Origin: Gammaproteobacteria bacterium
GTDB lineage: Bacteria; Pseudomonadota; Gammaproteobacteria; Xanthomonadales; Wenzhouxiangellaceae
Direction of reading: 5' to 3'
NCBI GenBank assembly: GCA_021772975.1
Contig: JAJFKY010000004.1
Location: 60,971 to 124,970, forward strand
DNA length: 64,000 nucleotides
Shown here one piece after another: positions 1 to 9,249 of this stretch. The notes beneath the pieces are model-generated. The model saw only the letters and a program-made list of their open reading frames with translations, did no database searches and was not told the DNA's origin. The translations under genes and the position numbers were made by a program. How positions within the stretch are numbered: the stretch's first letter is position 1; each line of letters begins with the position of its first letter.

Positions 1-46
1 GTGCATGTTTGCAAGTCCTGGTATCCAAAGTAGCAGTGTTGAATCA

Positions 47-1327
47 ATGAACGGATTTATCAATATCAGCCAGGCGGATGCCTCGTCACAGGAGAAGCTG
101 AGTTTTACCCAGGCCCTGCTGCGTGGTTTGGGCCGTGGCGACGGCTTGTTTATGCCGGCCAGCATCATACCGTTGGACAATATTCCAGAGTTATTACAAT
201 GCCCGTTTATTGAGCGTAGCGTCAGCATACTCCAACACCTGATTGGCGCTGATCCACTACGCGTAAAACTGGACGAAATCGTTACTAGGGCATTTGATTT
301 CCCACTGATGTTGCGACCTTTGGATGATCAGGTCGCAGTGTTGGAGCTGTTCCATGGCCCATCATTGTCGTTTAAGGATTTCGGCGCCAGGTTTCTGGCA
401 GGTTGCATGCAACATTCATCGGCAGGTCAATCGATCACGGTTTTGACAGCCACCAGTGGTGATACCGGCGGAGCTGTTGCCAAAGCATTTTATGACCAGC
501 CGAACGTTCAGGTTGTGATTATTTATCCGCAGCATGGGGTTACTGATCAGCAGGCCGCCCATTTTGTGGGGCTGGGCGGAAACGTGATCAGCGTGGCGGT
601 AGAAGGCAGTTTTGACGATTGCCAGCGACTGGCAAAACAGGCTTTTGCCGAGCAGTCACAGGCAGGCAGAAAGCTGATTTCCGCCAACTCCATCAATATA
701 GCGCGGTTACTTGCACAGGTTTGCTACTATTTTGAATTGGCTGCTCAGCAAGCTTTTTCAGCGCCATTAACCGTTGCTATACCCAGCGGTAATTTTGGTA
801 ACTCAACAGCAGCGATGATAGCCTGTGCATTAGGGTTACCGGTCAAAACGGTACTGGCGGTCACCAACGAAAACGACACCGTGCCGCGCTATCTGCTGGA
901 CGGTCAATGGCTGCCGAAATCAGTGGTGCAGACCATTACCAATGCCATTGATATCGCTGCGCCGAATAACTTCACCCGGATTGAATACCTGCAACGACAA
1001 CAGGCTCATCTGTTGCCGGTATTCCAGTCCAGCAGCATCAGCGAGCAGCAGACACGTGCCGCCATGCGCGAGCTCGCCAGTGGAGGTTATCTGGCCGATC
1101 CGCACACGGCGCTGGCCTGGATGGGTTTGCGGCAACAGCTGGGTAATGATGAATGTGGAGTGGTTGTTGCGACCGCCCATCCTGCCAAGTTTGCAGATGA
1201 GGTACAGGCCATCACCGGCGTCAAGGCTGAACATACCCCCAGTTCGGACAGCAAGCTGGCGAGATTGCCGCTTATTCCGGCTGAGTACTCATCACTAAAG
1301 AAGATACTTGATAACTATTCTGATTGA
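47..1327 (+). CDS. thrC: Threonine synthase
   Basis: Converts O-phosphohomoserine to threonine, the last step of threonine synthesis, with PLP in the cytosol. The PLP lysine lies in the FHGPSLSFKDFGARF block, followed by the phosphate-binding TSGDTGGAVA stretch and a PSGNFGN motif, all typical of ThrC. The frame is open to the left window edge and an upstream ATG exists at 5. The ATG at 47 is preferred because it gives 426 residues, close to the usual length, and starts next to the conserved N-terminal region. No clear Shine-Dalgarno sequence is visible. The gene stands alone here; homoserine dehydrogenase/kinase genes would be expected just outside the window. Confidence 0.93.
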   Translation: MNGFINISQADASSQEKLSFTQALLRGLGRGDGLFMPASIIPLDNIPELLQCPFIERSVSILQHLIGADPLRVKLDEIVTRAFDFPLMLRPLDDQVAVLELFHGPSLSFKDFGARFLAGCMQHSSAGQSITVLTATSGDTGGAVAKAFYDQPNVQVVIIYPQHGVTDQQAAHFVGLGGNVISVAVEGSFDDCQRLAKQAFAEQSQAGRKLISANSINIARLLAQVCYYFELAAQQAFSAPLTVAIPSGNFGNSTAAMIACALGLPVKTVLAVTNENDTVPRYLLDGQWLPKSVVQTITNAIDIAAPNNFTRIEYLQRQQAHLLPVFQSSSISEQQTRAAMRELASGGYLADPHTALAWMGLRQQLGNDECGVVVATAHPAKFADEVQAITGVKAEHTPSSDSKLARLPLIPAEYSSLKKILDNYSD

Positions 1328-1428
1328 CTGGACCAGCATTAGCTGTTCTCAAATGGATTTAACAGTATAGAGTGGGAGAGTAAAACCAGTCCGAACGATA
1401 AAGCGATGACGACATGGTCAGCCTGTGA

Positions 1429-1728
1429 TCAAGTCTGGCTCTTAGGTGCAGGCTGGGCAACATCGTGACCGGCAGCCTGCAGTTCCGCTTTTTTGCGTTG
1501 CTGAATAAATTCCAGTTGCTTGCGGTAGGCGGCACAAACCCTGTCTACCCCGCCGGGCTGCAGAAAACCCTGGTTGCCGGCTTCCACATAGGTGGTATAG
1601 ATGCCTGCAGCGGTGTTCATCGCGGCAGCAATGATCCGGATATCGGTGCCGTTGTCTTTAAGCTGATTGGCCAGCTCAATTAACTGATTAACGGCCTGAT
1701 CATGAGACTGGTTGGAATCTGAGCTCAT
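1429..1728 (-). CDS. DUF3144-like small protein
   Basis: A 99-residue soluble, mostly helical protein with no signal peptide or membrane segment. The N-terminal half (NQLIELANQLKDNGTDIRII, then a run of small residues and a Tyr-rich helix) resembles DUF3144 proteins, whose function is unknown. The C-terminus is a low-complexity Ala/Gln/Pro tail. It lies 12 bp downstream of the bactofilin gene and is probably the last gene of the M23 peptidase-bactofilin operon. The family assignment is from memory of the sequence pattern and is only moderately secure. Confidence 0.6.
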   Translation of the reverse strand: MSSDSNQSHDQAVNQLIELANQLKDNGTDIRIIAAAMNTAAGIYTTYVEAGNQGFLQPGGVDRVCAAYRKQLEFIQQRKKAELQAAGHDVAQPAPKSQT

Positions 1729-1740
1729 CAGAAGTGCCGC

Positions 1741-2175
1741 TCAGGCGGCATTACCGCTTTCCGAGGATTTGGCATCCCCACTGGGTTTGACCAGACTGAC
1801 GGTTTTGTCATCCCGGATTCGGCTCTGGCCGATAAAGCGGCCGCCGGATTCAATCACCAGATCATCGGTGACCACTTCACCATTGACTTGCCCGCTGGCG
1901 ACAATCTCCAGACGCTGGCAGTCAACATTGGCGTCCATATGCCCGCACACCACAATATGCTTGGCTTTGATCTGTCCTTCGAACCGGCCGGTTTCACCAA
2001 TCGCGACATTAGCCTGCGACTCGATGCTGCCCTCGACGCGGCCGTCGATATGCAGATTATCGCTTAGGGTGAGGCTGCCGTTAACGTGACTTTGGGCGGC
2101 GACAAGCGTTGTGCCACTCGGGGCTGAAGTTGCTGTCTGGCGTTCCTCGCGATCACTTTTTCCAATGATTCCCAT
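1741..2175 (-). CDS. Bactofilin
   Basis: A polymer-forming cytoskeletal protein of the bactofilin family (DUF583), which assembles filaments on the inner membrane and often guides local peptidoglycan remodelling. The core is a right-handed beta-helix with short repeating hydrophobic/Gly turns (HVNGSLTLSDNLHIDGRVEG, then GRFEGQIKAKHIVVCG, GQVNGEVVTDDLVIESGG). Flanks are polar and disordered. The open frame extends to 2226, but the ATG at 2175 (MGIIGKSDREER) gives the normal N-terminus. That start lies inside the upstream M23 peptidase gene, so the two overlap by 112 bp. Bactofilin-M23 operons are a known arrangement for cell-shape control. Confidence 0.9.
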   Translation of the reverse strand: MGIIGKSDREERQTATSAPSGTTLVAAQSHVNGSLTLSDNLHIDGRVEGSIESQANVAIGETGRFEGQIKAKHIVVCGHMDANVDCQRLEIVASGQVNGEVVTDDLVIESGGRFIGQSRIRDDKTVSLVKPSGDAKSSESGNAA

Positions 2176-3038
2176 GGTATGGCCTGCTGTTGGGTAAAGA
2201 GAGTTTCGTATTGATCCAGATCCCAATTAAGGAATGGCTTCGGATTAAGGCGCTTGTCCATGTAGCGCACTTCGTAATGCAGATGTGGACCGGTAATCAT
2301 GCCGGTTTTACCGCTTAATCCCAGCTGATCACCTTGCTGCACCACATCGCCTGCTGCCACGCTGATGCTGTCGAGGTGGCCGTAAATGGTTGAGAAACCA
2401 TAGTTATGCCGGATTTCGACAACCTTGCCGATACCATTACTGTCGTAACCCGCGCGTTTGACGATACCGTCTGAGGTGGCCATCACCGGCGTGTACATGT
2501 CGGCTCGCAGATCCAGTCCGGGATGAAACTCGCGGACCTGCTTGACCGGATGCTGGCGGTTGCCATAGTTGCTGGTGATGCCTTTATAGGGAATCGGTGC
2601 GCCGCGTGGAATGCTGCGCAGTATCAGCAGTTTTTCAAACGCGAGATCGGTAGTGGCGGTCAGTCGCTGTTCCAGCGCCGCTGTCTGCTGGCTGTCTTCG
2701 GGCTGGCTGCCGAGCAGAGATTCCAGTCTTTGTACACCACTGTCCAGGCTTACCAGACGCTGATTGCGGTGTTGAATGGTAGCCAGCAGGTCCTGCTGTT
2801 CGGCCTGGAGGTAATTGTTTTGCTGGATCAGGGCAATCTGCTGACTGCCAAGCTGATCAATTTGTGAGTTGAGTTCGCCAATCTGCTGAGTCTGATTGAG
2901 CAGGCTCAAAAATCCCAGCGTACATGCGGATACCGCGCCAGTTGCGCCATAGGCAACCCAGCGACGGAATTTCGCGCTTAGTGTGTATTGACGTGCCCCT
3001 CGATAGTCCGTGATTGTTATCGTCCAGTCTGTCCGCAC
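2064..3038 (-). CDS. M23 family metallopeptidase (membrane-anchored)
   Basis: A probable peptidoglycan DD- or LD-endopeptidase acting in the periplasm. It has a short cytoplasmic N-terminus, one transmembrane segment at about residues 28-47, a coiled-coil stretch rich in Gln/Leu at about 50-135, and a LytM/M23 domain from about 165 to 275. Zinc ligands are visible in FHPGLDLRA (HxxxD) and GPHLHYEVR (HxH). The C-terminal 40 residues are basic and are encoded in the part overlapping the bactofilin gene. Membrane-anchored M23 peptidases encoded beside bactofilins are thought to be positioned by the bactofilin scaffold, and the overlap suggests translational coupling. Confidence 0.9.
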   Translation of the reverse strand: MRTDWTITITDYRGARQYTLSAKFRRWVAYGATGAVSACTLGFLSLLNQTQQIGELNSQIDQLGSQQIALIQQNNYLQAEQQDLLATIQHRNQRLVSLDSGVQRLESLLGSQPEDSQQTAALEQRLTATTDLAFEKLLILRSIPRGAPIPYKGITSNYGNRQHPVKQVREFHPGLDLRADMYTPVMATSDGIVKRAGYDSNGIGKVVEIRHNYGFSTIYGHLDSISVAAGDVVQQGDQLGLSGKTGMITGPHLHYEVRYMDKRLNPKPFLNWDLDQYETLFTQQQAIPWESLEKVIARNARQQLQPRVAQRLSPPKVTLTAASP

Positions 3039-3226
3039 AGTCTAGTCCTTGATGCTGGTTTTGAGTTTCGTTATTGATGCGCCCTAAGCGCACGCTTTAT
3101 ACGACGAAGGGGCACCCATTATCCAGAAACATGCTGCGGCTGGCAAGTGTTAATGACATGTTAATCAGATAGTTAGATCAGTCGGTCACCGTGCCGGCTG
3201 AACCATCACTTATTCAGCACCCGGTT

Positions 3227-4813
3227 TTAAGCCCGTATCCGCGCCAGGCGCAAGCCACCCGCAGCCAGCAGAATCACTAACAATAACACCAGCCCAAAAC
3301 CGCTAAGCGCGGGCACCGCAGGCGCAATATCGATCAGATTGAAGACTGAAACCGTACCGCTGCTTTCATTGGAAACCACCAGCAGGGGGAAACTGGTGGG
3401 ACTGTCCGTGGCGGAAATGAAGCTGACACCTTCGGGCCGTTCGTCACCCGGTGGTGACAAGACATAACGCTCGAAGACCGCCGCGGCAGGGTTGGTCACG
3501 TTGTAAACCATCACCCCGCCGGTCCGTTCCAGTCCAATAAAGGCATACCACTGGTCATTGATCTGGCCAACCGCGATACCTTCCGGTTCCGGACCGCGGT
3601 TGTCGCTGCGGCCATCGTCGTCGTTGAACAACGGCAGGCCAAAACCGGCTGTGATCCGCTCAAAATCATCGCCGCTGTCAAACACCAATGCGCCGGTGAC
3701 ACCGTCACGGATACCGAATGAGCGGGCGCCGGTAGCAAAAATCTGCTCAAATTCGGGATCGCCATCGGTATTGCCATTCACGGTGGTAATCGACAGCCGG
3801 CCCAGATTCTGTTCCATCTGCAGATCAGCAGTGTTGGGGAACACCGCCGGATCAAGCGCCAAATCATCGACCCGGTCTTCTTCACTGAAACCATCATAAT
3901 CGCGGGTATCGCCTTCATTGGCGGTGAATACAAATAATTGTCCGCCGATGGTGGCGCTGGCAATCGCATCGGGTTGATAAAAGCTGCTGGTTGGCCAGTT
4001 TTGGATGTTGATGGCATCGTCACGGTCGCTGGCGTCAAAGCCGTTGCCGGGCAGGCTGTTATCTTTAACACCCAGATCAGTAATGGCGAGTACCGCGGCA
4101 TTGGGTATGTCAATCATCGCCAGCGCATTATTTTCCTGCAGACTGACATAAGCTATTGAACCATCCTCGGAGATGGTGATGAACTCAGGTTCCAAGTCCT
4201 GCGCCACCGTTGCACCGGGGCCAAAAATGCGCACCCCGGGAGGCAATTCGCCGTTGCGCGGGTTGCCGGCATTAAAATCGTTGAAGCCAACCGTGGTTAC
4301 CGCCAGCGTGCTGACAGTAATGATGCTGATGCTGCCTTCCGGATCAACCACATAGTCATCATCAGGCTCCCCTTCGTTGGCGACCACTAACGCTGTGCCA
4401 TCAGGAGTAAAGGTCAGCATATCCGGCAGCGCACCAACGGTTACCGTATTCTGGAGCATGCCATCACTGTTATAAAACGCCACCAGTCCAGGCAGCTGAG
4501 GGTCAGCGGCTTCCACCGCCACTGCGATCAGACCATCAAAAGCCGCCACGCTGTTAGGCCCGCCTTCACCCAGCGCGCTCAGATCGATGCTGTTAAGCAA
4601 CGCCACCCCGGCCCGCGGATCGGAGAAATCATAGATATCTATCTGGTTGGCGGCCACATTGGTTACCAACATGCGCTGGCTGGTGGAATCGAAAGCAGCG
4701 ATTTCCGCACTGTCTTCCAGATCAGGTCCAAACTGGGCAATGGGCTGCAGCAATAAAGCAAAGCTGGCATTGGCAAAAAACAGCAGGCAAACTGCCGTGA
4801 CAATACGTATCAT
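3227..4813 (-). CDS. Secreted choice-of-anchor I domain protein with IPTL-CTERM-like tail
   Basis: An extracytoplasmic beta-propeller-like protein of the choice-of-anchor I type. These proteins carry alkaline-phosphatase-like annotations, but no enzyme function is established. The start at 4813 (MIRIVTAVCLLFFANASFA) gives a clean signal peptide and has GAGG 8 nt upstream; the frame itself extends to 4867. The middle holds repeated NEG(E)/GD patterns such as VANEGEPDDDYV and TANEGDTRDYDGF. The last 30 residues (VPALSGFGLVLLLVILLAAG, then a basic LRLARIRA end) form a sorting-signal-like motif, membrane helix and arginine cluster, a variant of IPTL-CTERM. It is transcribed divergently from the gene at 4901. 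Confidence 0.82.
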   Translation of the reverse strand: MIRIVTAVCLLFFANASFALLLQPIAQFGPDLEDSAEIAAFDSTSQRMLVTNVAANQIDIYDFSDPRAGVALLNSIDLSALGEGGPNSVAAFDGLIAVAVEAADPQLPGLVAFYNSDGMLQNTVTVGALPDMLTFTPDGTALVVANEGEPDDDYVVDPEGSISIITVSTLAVTTVGFNDFNAGNPRNGELPPGVRIFGPGATVAQDLEPEFITISEDGSIAYVSLQENNALAMIDIPNAAVLAITDLGVKDNSLPGNGFDASDRDDAINIQNWPTSSFYQPDAIASATIGGQLFVFTANEGDTRDYDGFSEEDRVDDLALDPAVFPNTADLQMEQNLGRLSITTVNGNTDGDPEFEQIFATGARSFGIRDGVTGALVFDSGDDFERITAGFGLPLFNDDDGRSDNRGPEPEGIAVGQINDQWYAFIGLERTGGVMVYNVTNPAAAVFERYVLSPPGDERPEGVSFISATDSPTSFPLLVVSNESSGTVSVFNLIDIAPAVPALSGFGLVLLLVILLAAGGLRLARIRA

Positions 4814-4900
4814 CAGGAACCTCGGCTGGTTGGCAAAGCCTGCAAGAGTAGGCGCTGCTGATGGCATTTTGATGGCAGTTCAATGACAGGCAGGTAACAT

Positions 4901-6034
4901 ATGCACAAACCAACCCTGGCAGTACACAGCGGCACCCGGCGTCAGCCACTGGGTGGCCTCAATACGCCGGTTTACGCGGACAGCGCTTATCCTTATCTGG
5001 GTCACGATCAGGTCCGTTATCCGCGTTATTTCAATACCCCCAACCAGCAGGCCGTGGTGGATAAACTGGCGGCTCTGGAGCAGGCTCAGGATGGGGTGTT
5101 GTTTGCTTCCGGGCTGGCCGCCATCAGCACCACCCTGCAGGCGCATCTGAACAGCGGCGATCAGCTGGTGGTGGCGCATGGTATTTACGGTGGCAGCGAT
5201 GATATGTGCCGTCAGCACCTGCCACGCCTGGGGATTGAGCTGACCCATGCCGAGCCGAACGCTGAGGCATTGCTGGCTGCCTGTCGGGACAATGCCCGGA
5301 TCATTTACTGCGAAACACCCTGCAATCCCCGTTTACAGGTTATCGATCTGGAGCAGCTGTGTCGCCAGGCGCGGGCCAGCCAGATCATGGTGGTGATTGA
5401 CAACACCTTCGCGACCCCGATGCTGCAGAATCCGCTGGCATTGGGCGCTGATCTGGTGGTCCACAGCGCGACCAAATATATGGGCGGTCACAGTGATCTG
5501 TGCGCCGGGGTAGTGCTGGGCAGCAAGTTACTGATCGCACCGATCCGGGAGCTGGGATTACGCACCGGTGGCAGTATGAATGCGCAGACAGCCGCGCTGC
5601 TGGAGCGCAGTCTCAAGACGCTCGCCATCCGGGTCGAACGCCAATGCCACAATGCCATGTTGATCGCCCAGGCGTTGAGCCGGCATCAGCAGATCGAATC
5701 GGTCGATTATCCCGGTTTGCCCGATCACCCCCAGCATCAGCTGGCGCAGCGGCAGATGAGCGATTTTGGTGGCATGCTGTCTTTTCGGGTTAAGCCGCCG
5801 CTGACTGCTGAACAGGTGGAAAGGAAGTTCAAACTCATCACTTCGGCAGTCAGCCTGGGCGGCGTCGAGTCGACCTGCTGTCAGCCGATCCTGACTTCAC
5901 ACGCGCGGGTGCCGGCGGAGCAGAGCCGACAGCAGGGTGTTGATCAGCACTTGCTGAGGCTGTCGGTTGGTATTGAGGCTGCGCAGGACCTGATTGATGA
6001 TCTGCATCAGGCGCTGGACCAGCAGGTACAGTAG
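4901..6034 (+). CDS. Cys/Met metabolism PLP-dependent enzyme (cystathionine gamma-synthase/lyase family)
   Basis: A fold-type I PLP enzyme acting on sulfur amino acids in the cytosol. The PLP lysine is in the VVHSATKYMGGHSD block, and the family arginine/glycine region (LRTGGSMNAQTAALLERSLK) and C-terminal SLGGVESTCCQP motif are present. The length, 377 residues, is normal. Sequence inspection does not separate cystathionine gamma-synthase, gamma-lyase, beta-lyase and methionine gamma-lyase. The next gene starts on the base after its stop codon, so it heads a run of catabolic genes (4901 to about 11114), which weakly favours a degradative role. Confidence 0.85.
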   Translation: MHKPTLAVHSGTRRQPLGGLNTPVYADSAYPYLGHDQVRYPRYFNTPNQQAVVDKLAALEQAQDGVLFASGLAAISTTLQAHLNSGDQLVVAHGIYGGSDDMCRQHLPRLGIELTHAEPNAEALLAACRDNARIIYCETPCNPRLQVIDLEQLCRQARASQIMVVIDNTFATPMLQNPLALGADLVVHSATKYMGGHSDLCAGVVLGSKLLIAPIRELGLRTGGSMNAQTAALLERSLKTLAIRVERQCHNAMLIAQALSRHQQIESVDYPGLPDHPQHQLAQRQMSDFGGMLSFRVKPPLTAEQVERKFKLITSAVSLGGVESTCCQPILTSHARVPAEQSRQQGVDQHLLRLSVGIEAAQDLIDDLHQALDQQVQ

Positions 6035-7069
6035 ATGAGTCATTACCAGAACCGCCAATGGATTTATGCGCGCAGGCCGGAAACTGAGGTTGGTATCGAG
6101 CACTACGATTTAACCGAGCAAACTCTCGACAGCGACCAGTTGGGTGATGATGAAATTCTGGTAAAGGCGCGTTATTGGAGCGTGGACCCGTATATGCGGA
6201 TTCAACAGGCCAACCACACCACCTGGGAAGCGCCTCATCCAGTGGGGGCGGTGCAGGGTGGGGGAATGGTCGGGCAGGTCATTGCCACAGGTAGCAAGGT
6301 CTCCGGTCTGGCTGCTTCAGACTGGGTCAATGCGTATACCGGCTGGCAGGAGTATGCGGTTTGTCCGTCCGATGAAGCCATTCGGCTTGACCCTGACACC
6401 GCACCGGTAACCACTGCCCTGGGTGTGCTGGGCATGCCTGGCAGGACCGCTTATTTTGGCTTGCTGGAAGCGGGCCGGCCGCAGGCGGGTGAAACCGTGG
6501 TGGTGTCCGGAGCGGCTGGCGCGGTCGGCTCTATTGTCGGTCAGATCGCCAGACTGAAAGGTTGCCGGGTGATTGGTATTGCCGGCAGTGATGCCAAATG
6601 CACGCAACTGGTGGAGGAGCTGGGTTTTGATGCAGCGATCAATTACCGTGAGCACCCCGGTCAGGCAGACATGCAGCAGGCCTTTGCGCGGCACTGCCCT
6701 GACGGAATTGATATTTATTTTGACAACGTGGGCGGGGTCATAACCGATGCGGTCATGGAATGTATCAATCTGCGCGCACGGATTATTGTCTGCGGTCAGA
6801 TTTCGCAGTACTCAGGGCAGCTGGATCAACCTGAAATGGGGCCGCGTTTTCTGCATCGCATACTCTACGCGCGTGCCACCATCCAAGGTATTCTATCGCG
6901 CGATTACAGTGAGCGGCATGCGCAGATGCTGGCGGCAATGGCGCCCTGGGTCAAACACGGTGATATTCGTTATCAGGAAACATTCATGGACGGCTTCGCA
7001 AGCCTGCCGACTGCACTGGCGGCCTTATTTGCCGGTGCGAATACCGGCAAAATGATCGTTCGCGCTTAA
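6035..7069 (+). CDS. NADP-dependent oxidoreductase, MDR superfamily (CurA/PTGR-like)
   Basis: A zinc-free medium-chain reductase that probably reduces the C=C bond of alpha,beta-unsaturated ketones or aldehydes with NADPH. The nucleotide-binding loop SGAAGAVGSIVGQIARLKGC is at about residues 155-175. The family signatures WSVDPYMRIQ near the N-terminus and YFDNVGG at about 230 match the leukotriene B4 dehydrogenase/CurA branch. No structural or catalytic zinc cysteines are seen. It begins directly after the stop of the PLP gene, so the two are co-transcribed. Confidence 0.87.
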   Translation: MSHYQNRQWIYARRPETEVGIEHYDLTEQTLDSDQLGDDEILVKARYWSVDPYMRIQQANHTTWEAPHPVGAVQGGGMVGQVIATGSKVSGLAASDWVNAYTGWQEYAVCPSDEAIRLDPDTAPVTTALGVLGMPGRTAYFGLLEAGRPQAGETVVVSGAAGAVGSIVGQIARLKGCRVIGIAGSDAKCTQLVEELGFDAAINYREHPGQADMQQAFARHCPDGIDIYFDNVGGVITDAVMECINLRARIIVCGQISQYSGQLDQPEMGPRFLHRILYARATIQGILSRDYSERHAQMLAAMAPWVKHGDIRYQETFMDGFASLPTALAALFAGANTGKMIVRA

Positions 7070-7078
7070 GCCATAGCG

Positions 7079-8215
7079 ATGCACAATCCGCTACAGACTA
7101 CCCGCCGGCTATTGCATCAGTGGCCGGAGTTGTCCGGCCAGGAACAGGCCACCGCCAATCGTATTAGCGCATGGCTCAAGGCCTGTGAGCCTGACCGGCT
7201 GCTGACCCGGTTGGGTGGGCATGGTGTGCTGGCGGTGTTTGGCAAAAGTACCACCGGGCCGAGAATACTGCTGCGCTGTGAGCTGGATGCTTTGCCCATT
7301 CAGGAAAGCAACTCGTTTGAGTATCGTTCCAGACAGGCCGGTGTGGCCCATCAATGCGGGCACGATGGGCATATGGCGATTCTGCTGGAAGTTGCCCGGC
7401 GGTTGCAGCAAAGCTCTCCGCGGCGCGGACAGGTCATGCTGCTTTTCCAGCCCGCCGAGGAAACGGGAACCGGCGCACGCGATGTTCTCAGCGATCCAGA
7501 GTTTGCCCGACTCGCGCCAGATTATGCATTTGCCTTGCACAACATGCCCGGCTATCCGCTCGGCAGCGTGATGCTGCGGCAGGGCACCATGAACTGTGCT
7601 TCAAGGGGCATGACGATAGGCTTATCCGGCAAAACCGCCCATGCAGCACAACCTGAAACCGGACGCTCGCCTGCGCTGGCGATAGCAGCATTGATCTATG
7701 CACTGGCAGACTATGCGCAACGCTTCGGTCAGTCAGAGCTGGCACTGGCGACTGTGGTCGGTGCGCAACTGGGCGACAAGGCTTTCGGCACCGCGCCCGC
7801 CCGCGCCGAACTGTACGTGACCCTGCGCAGTGAAACCGATACCGTCATGCAGGCCATGCTGGATGATATCGAAGGTTGCCTGCAGCAGCTTTGTGAGCAA
7901 CATCGATTAACTTATACCAAGACTTTTGCGGACGTATTTCCTGCTGTAAACAACACCGCCGAGGGCGCCAGACTGGTTACCGCAGCAGCTGAACAATGCA
8001 ACGTACAACTGATTAAGCTGGCACAGCCAATTCGCTGGTCGGAGGACTTTGGCCGTTTGATCAATGGCCGTCAGGGCGCTTTATTTGGTTTGGGTGCCGG
8101 TGAGCAGCAGGCGGCGCTGCACAACCCTGATTATGATTTTCCCGATGCCTTGATCAGCCAGGGCGCTGACTTGTTTACGGCGATTGTGCAGCAATGCCTG
8201 GCACAGGCCAGTTGA
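7079..8215 (+). CDS. M20 family amidohydrolase
   Basis: A zinc-dependent amidohydrolase of the peptidase M20D group (hippurate/N-acyl-amino-acid or IAA-conjugate hydrolase type). Metal-binding residues are visible in ELDALP, HQCGHDGHMAI and FQPAEETGTGAR, with a further His in FALHNMPG. The dimerisation domain follows at about residues 175-285. There is no signal peptide, so it should be cytosolic. It lies 9 bp after the MDR reductase gene in the same apparent operon. The substrate cannot be told from sequence. Confidence 0.88.
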   Translation: MHNPLQTTRRLLHQWPELSGQEQATANRISAWLKACEPDRLLTRLGGHGVLAVFGKSTTGPRILLRCELDALPIQESNSFEYRSRQAGVAHQCGHDGHMAILLEVARRLQQSSPRRGQVMLLFQPAEETGTGARDVLSDPEFARLAPDYAFALHNMPGYPLGSVMLRQGTMNCASRGMTIGLSGKTAHAAQPETGRSPALAIAALIYALADYAQRFGQSELALATVVGAQLGDKAFGTAPARAELYVTLRSETDTVMQAMLDDIEGCLQQLCEQHRLTYTKTFADVFPAVNNTAEGARLVTAAAEQCNVQLIKLAQPIRWSEDFGRLINGRQGALFGLGAGEQQAALHNPDYDFPDALISQGADLFTAIVQQCLAQAS

Positions 8216-8268
8216 TCAATGTAGCCGGCAGATGCTCTACAATATTCAAAAAACCTACGGACTGTCAT

Positions 8269-9207
8269 ATGCAGGCTGAAATACCCATCGTTGATTTATC
8301 GGAATTTCCAGCGGATAAGGCCGGTTTCGCGCGTAAGCTGGGTGAGCATTACCAGCGCTTTGGTTTTGTCGGATTTATCAACCACGGTGTTTCCGATGCT
8401 GTGATCGACAATGCCCGGAAAGCGTTTGAAGCCTTTTTTAAACTGGATGCCGTCACCAAAAACCGTTACCGGAATCCTGCCCAGGGCGGGGCAAGAGGTT
8501 ACACCGATTTTGGCGTCGAGCAGGCCAAGGATCATAACCTGCCGGATCTGAAAGAATTCTGGCATCTCGGCAAGCAACCGGTGGGTGAAAATCCGTTCCC
8601 GGAAAAAGTCCTGCCCAATATCTGGCCGGACGAGGTTCCGCAAATGCGTACCGACGGCTATCGCCTGTGTGAAGAACTGGATCAGCTGGGCCGCGGCATC
8701 TTAAGTGCGTTGGCCATTTATCTGCAGCTGGAGGCTGACTGGTTTGAGGATAAGGTCAATTACGGCACCAGTATATTGCGCGCCATTCATTACCCACCGA
8801 TTACCGAAGCACAAGTCGGCCAGGTACGTGCGGCACAGCACGAGGACATTAATTTAATCACCCTGCTGGTGGGTTCAGAACAATCCGGCCTGGAAATATT
8901 GACGCGCCACGGGCAATGGATTCCAGTCACCACGATTGAAGGAACCATTGTGGTGAATATCGGCGATATGCTGCAGCGCCTGACCAATCACGTGCTGCCA
9001 TCCACCACGCACAGGGTGGTTAACCCGGAAGGCGTCAAGGCATTGCAGCCGCGTTATTCGATGCCTTATTTCTTACATCTTAATCCGGATTATTTAATCA
9101 AAACTCTGCCGCAATGTATCAGCGATCAAAACCCGGATCGCTATCCACAGGCCATCACCGCGCACGATTATCTGCAGCAACGGCTGCGCGAAATCAAGCT
9201 GGCCTGA
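8269..9207 (+). CDS. 2OG-Fe(II) oxygenase, isopenicillin N synthase family
   Basis: A soluble 2-oxoglutarate/Fe(II) dioxygenase. The start at 8269 (MQAEIPIVDLSEFP) fits the family, whose members begin at the IPxIDLS motif; the open frame runs back to 8194, overlapping the amidohydrolase gene. The N-terminal DIOX_N region contains GFVGFINHGV. The iron ligands are in AAQHEDINLITLL (HxD) and the distal His in STTHRVVNPEG, and the 2OG-anchoring RYS follows. The HxD carboxylate is present, so this is a normal oxygenase, unlike the halogenase at 44664. The substrate is unknown; a role in nucleoside or amino-acid catabolism is inferred only from neighbours. Confidence 0.86.
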   Translation: MQAEIPIVDLSEFPADKAGFARKLGEHYQRFGFVGFINHGVSDAVIDNARKAFEAFFKLDAVTKNRYRNPAQGGARGYTDFGVEQAKDHNLPDLKEFWHLGKQPVGENPFPEKVLPNIWPDEVPQMRTDGYRLCEELDQLGRGILSALAIYLQLEADWFEDKVNYGTSILRAIHYPPITEAQVGQVRAAQHEDINLITLLVGSEQSGLEILTRHGQWIPVTTIEGTIVVNIGDMLQRLTNHVLPSTTHRVVNPEGVKALQPRYSMPYFLHLNPDYLIKTLPQCISDQNPDRYPQAITAHDYLQQRLREIKLA

Positions 9208-9249
9208 GCTTGCAGCCAGCATTTTAACCGTGCGCTGCCGGAGTCATAT

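Noticed and set aside
8269..9207. Second halogenase candidate because it is a 2OG-Fe(II) enzyme
   Set aside because: It has the normal HxD iron ligand set of the isopenicillin N synthase family and lies far from the NRPS cluster.
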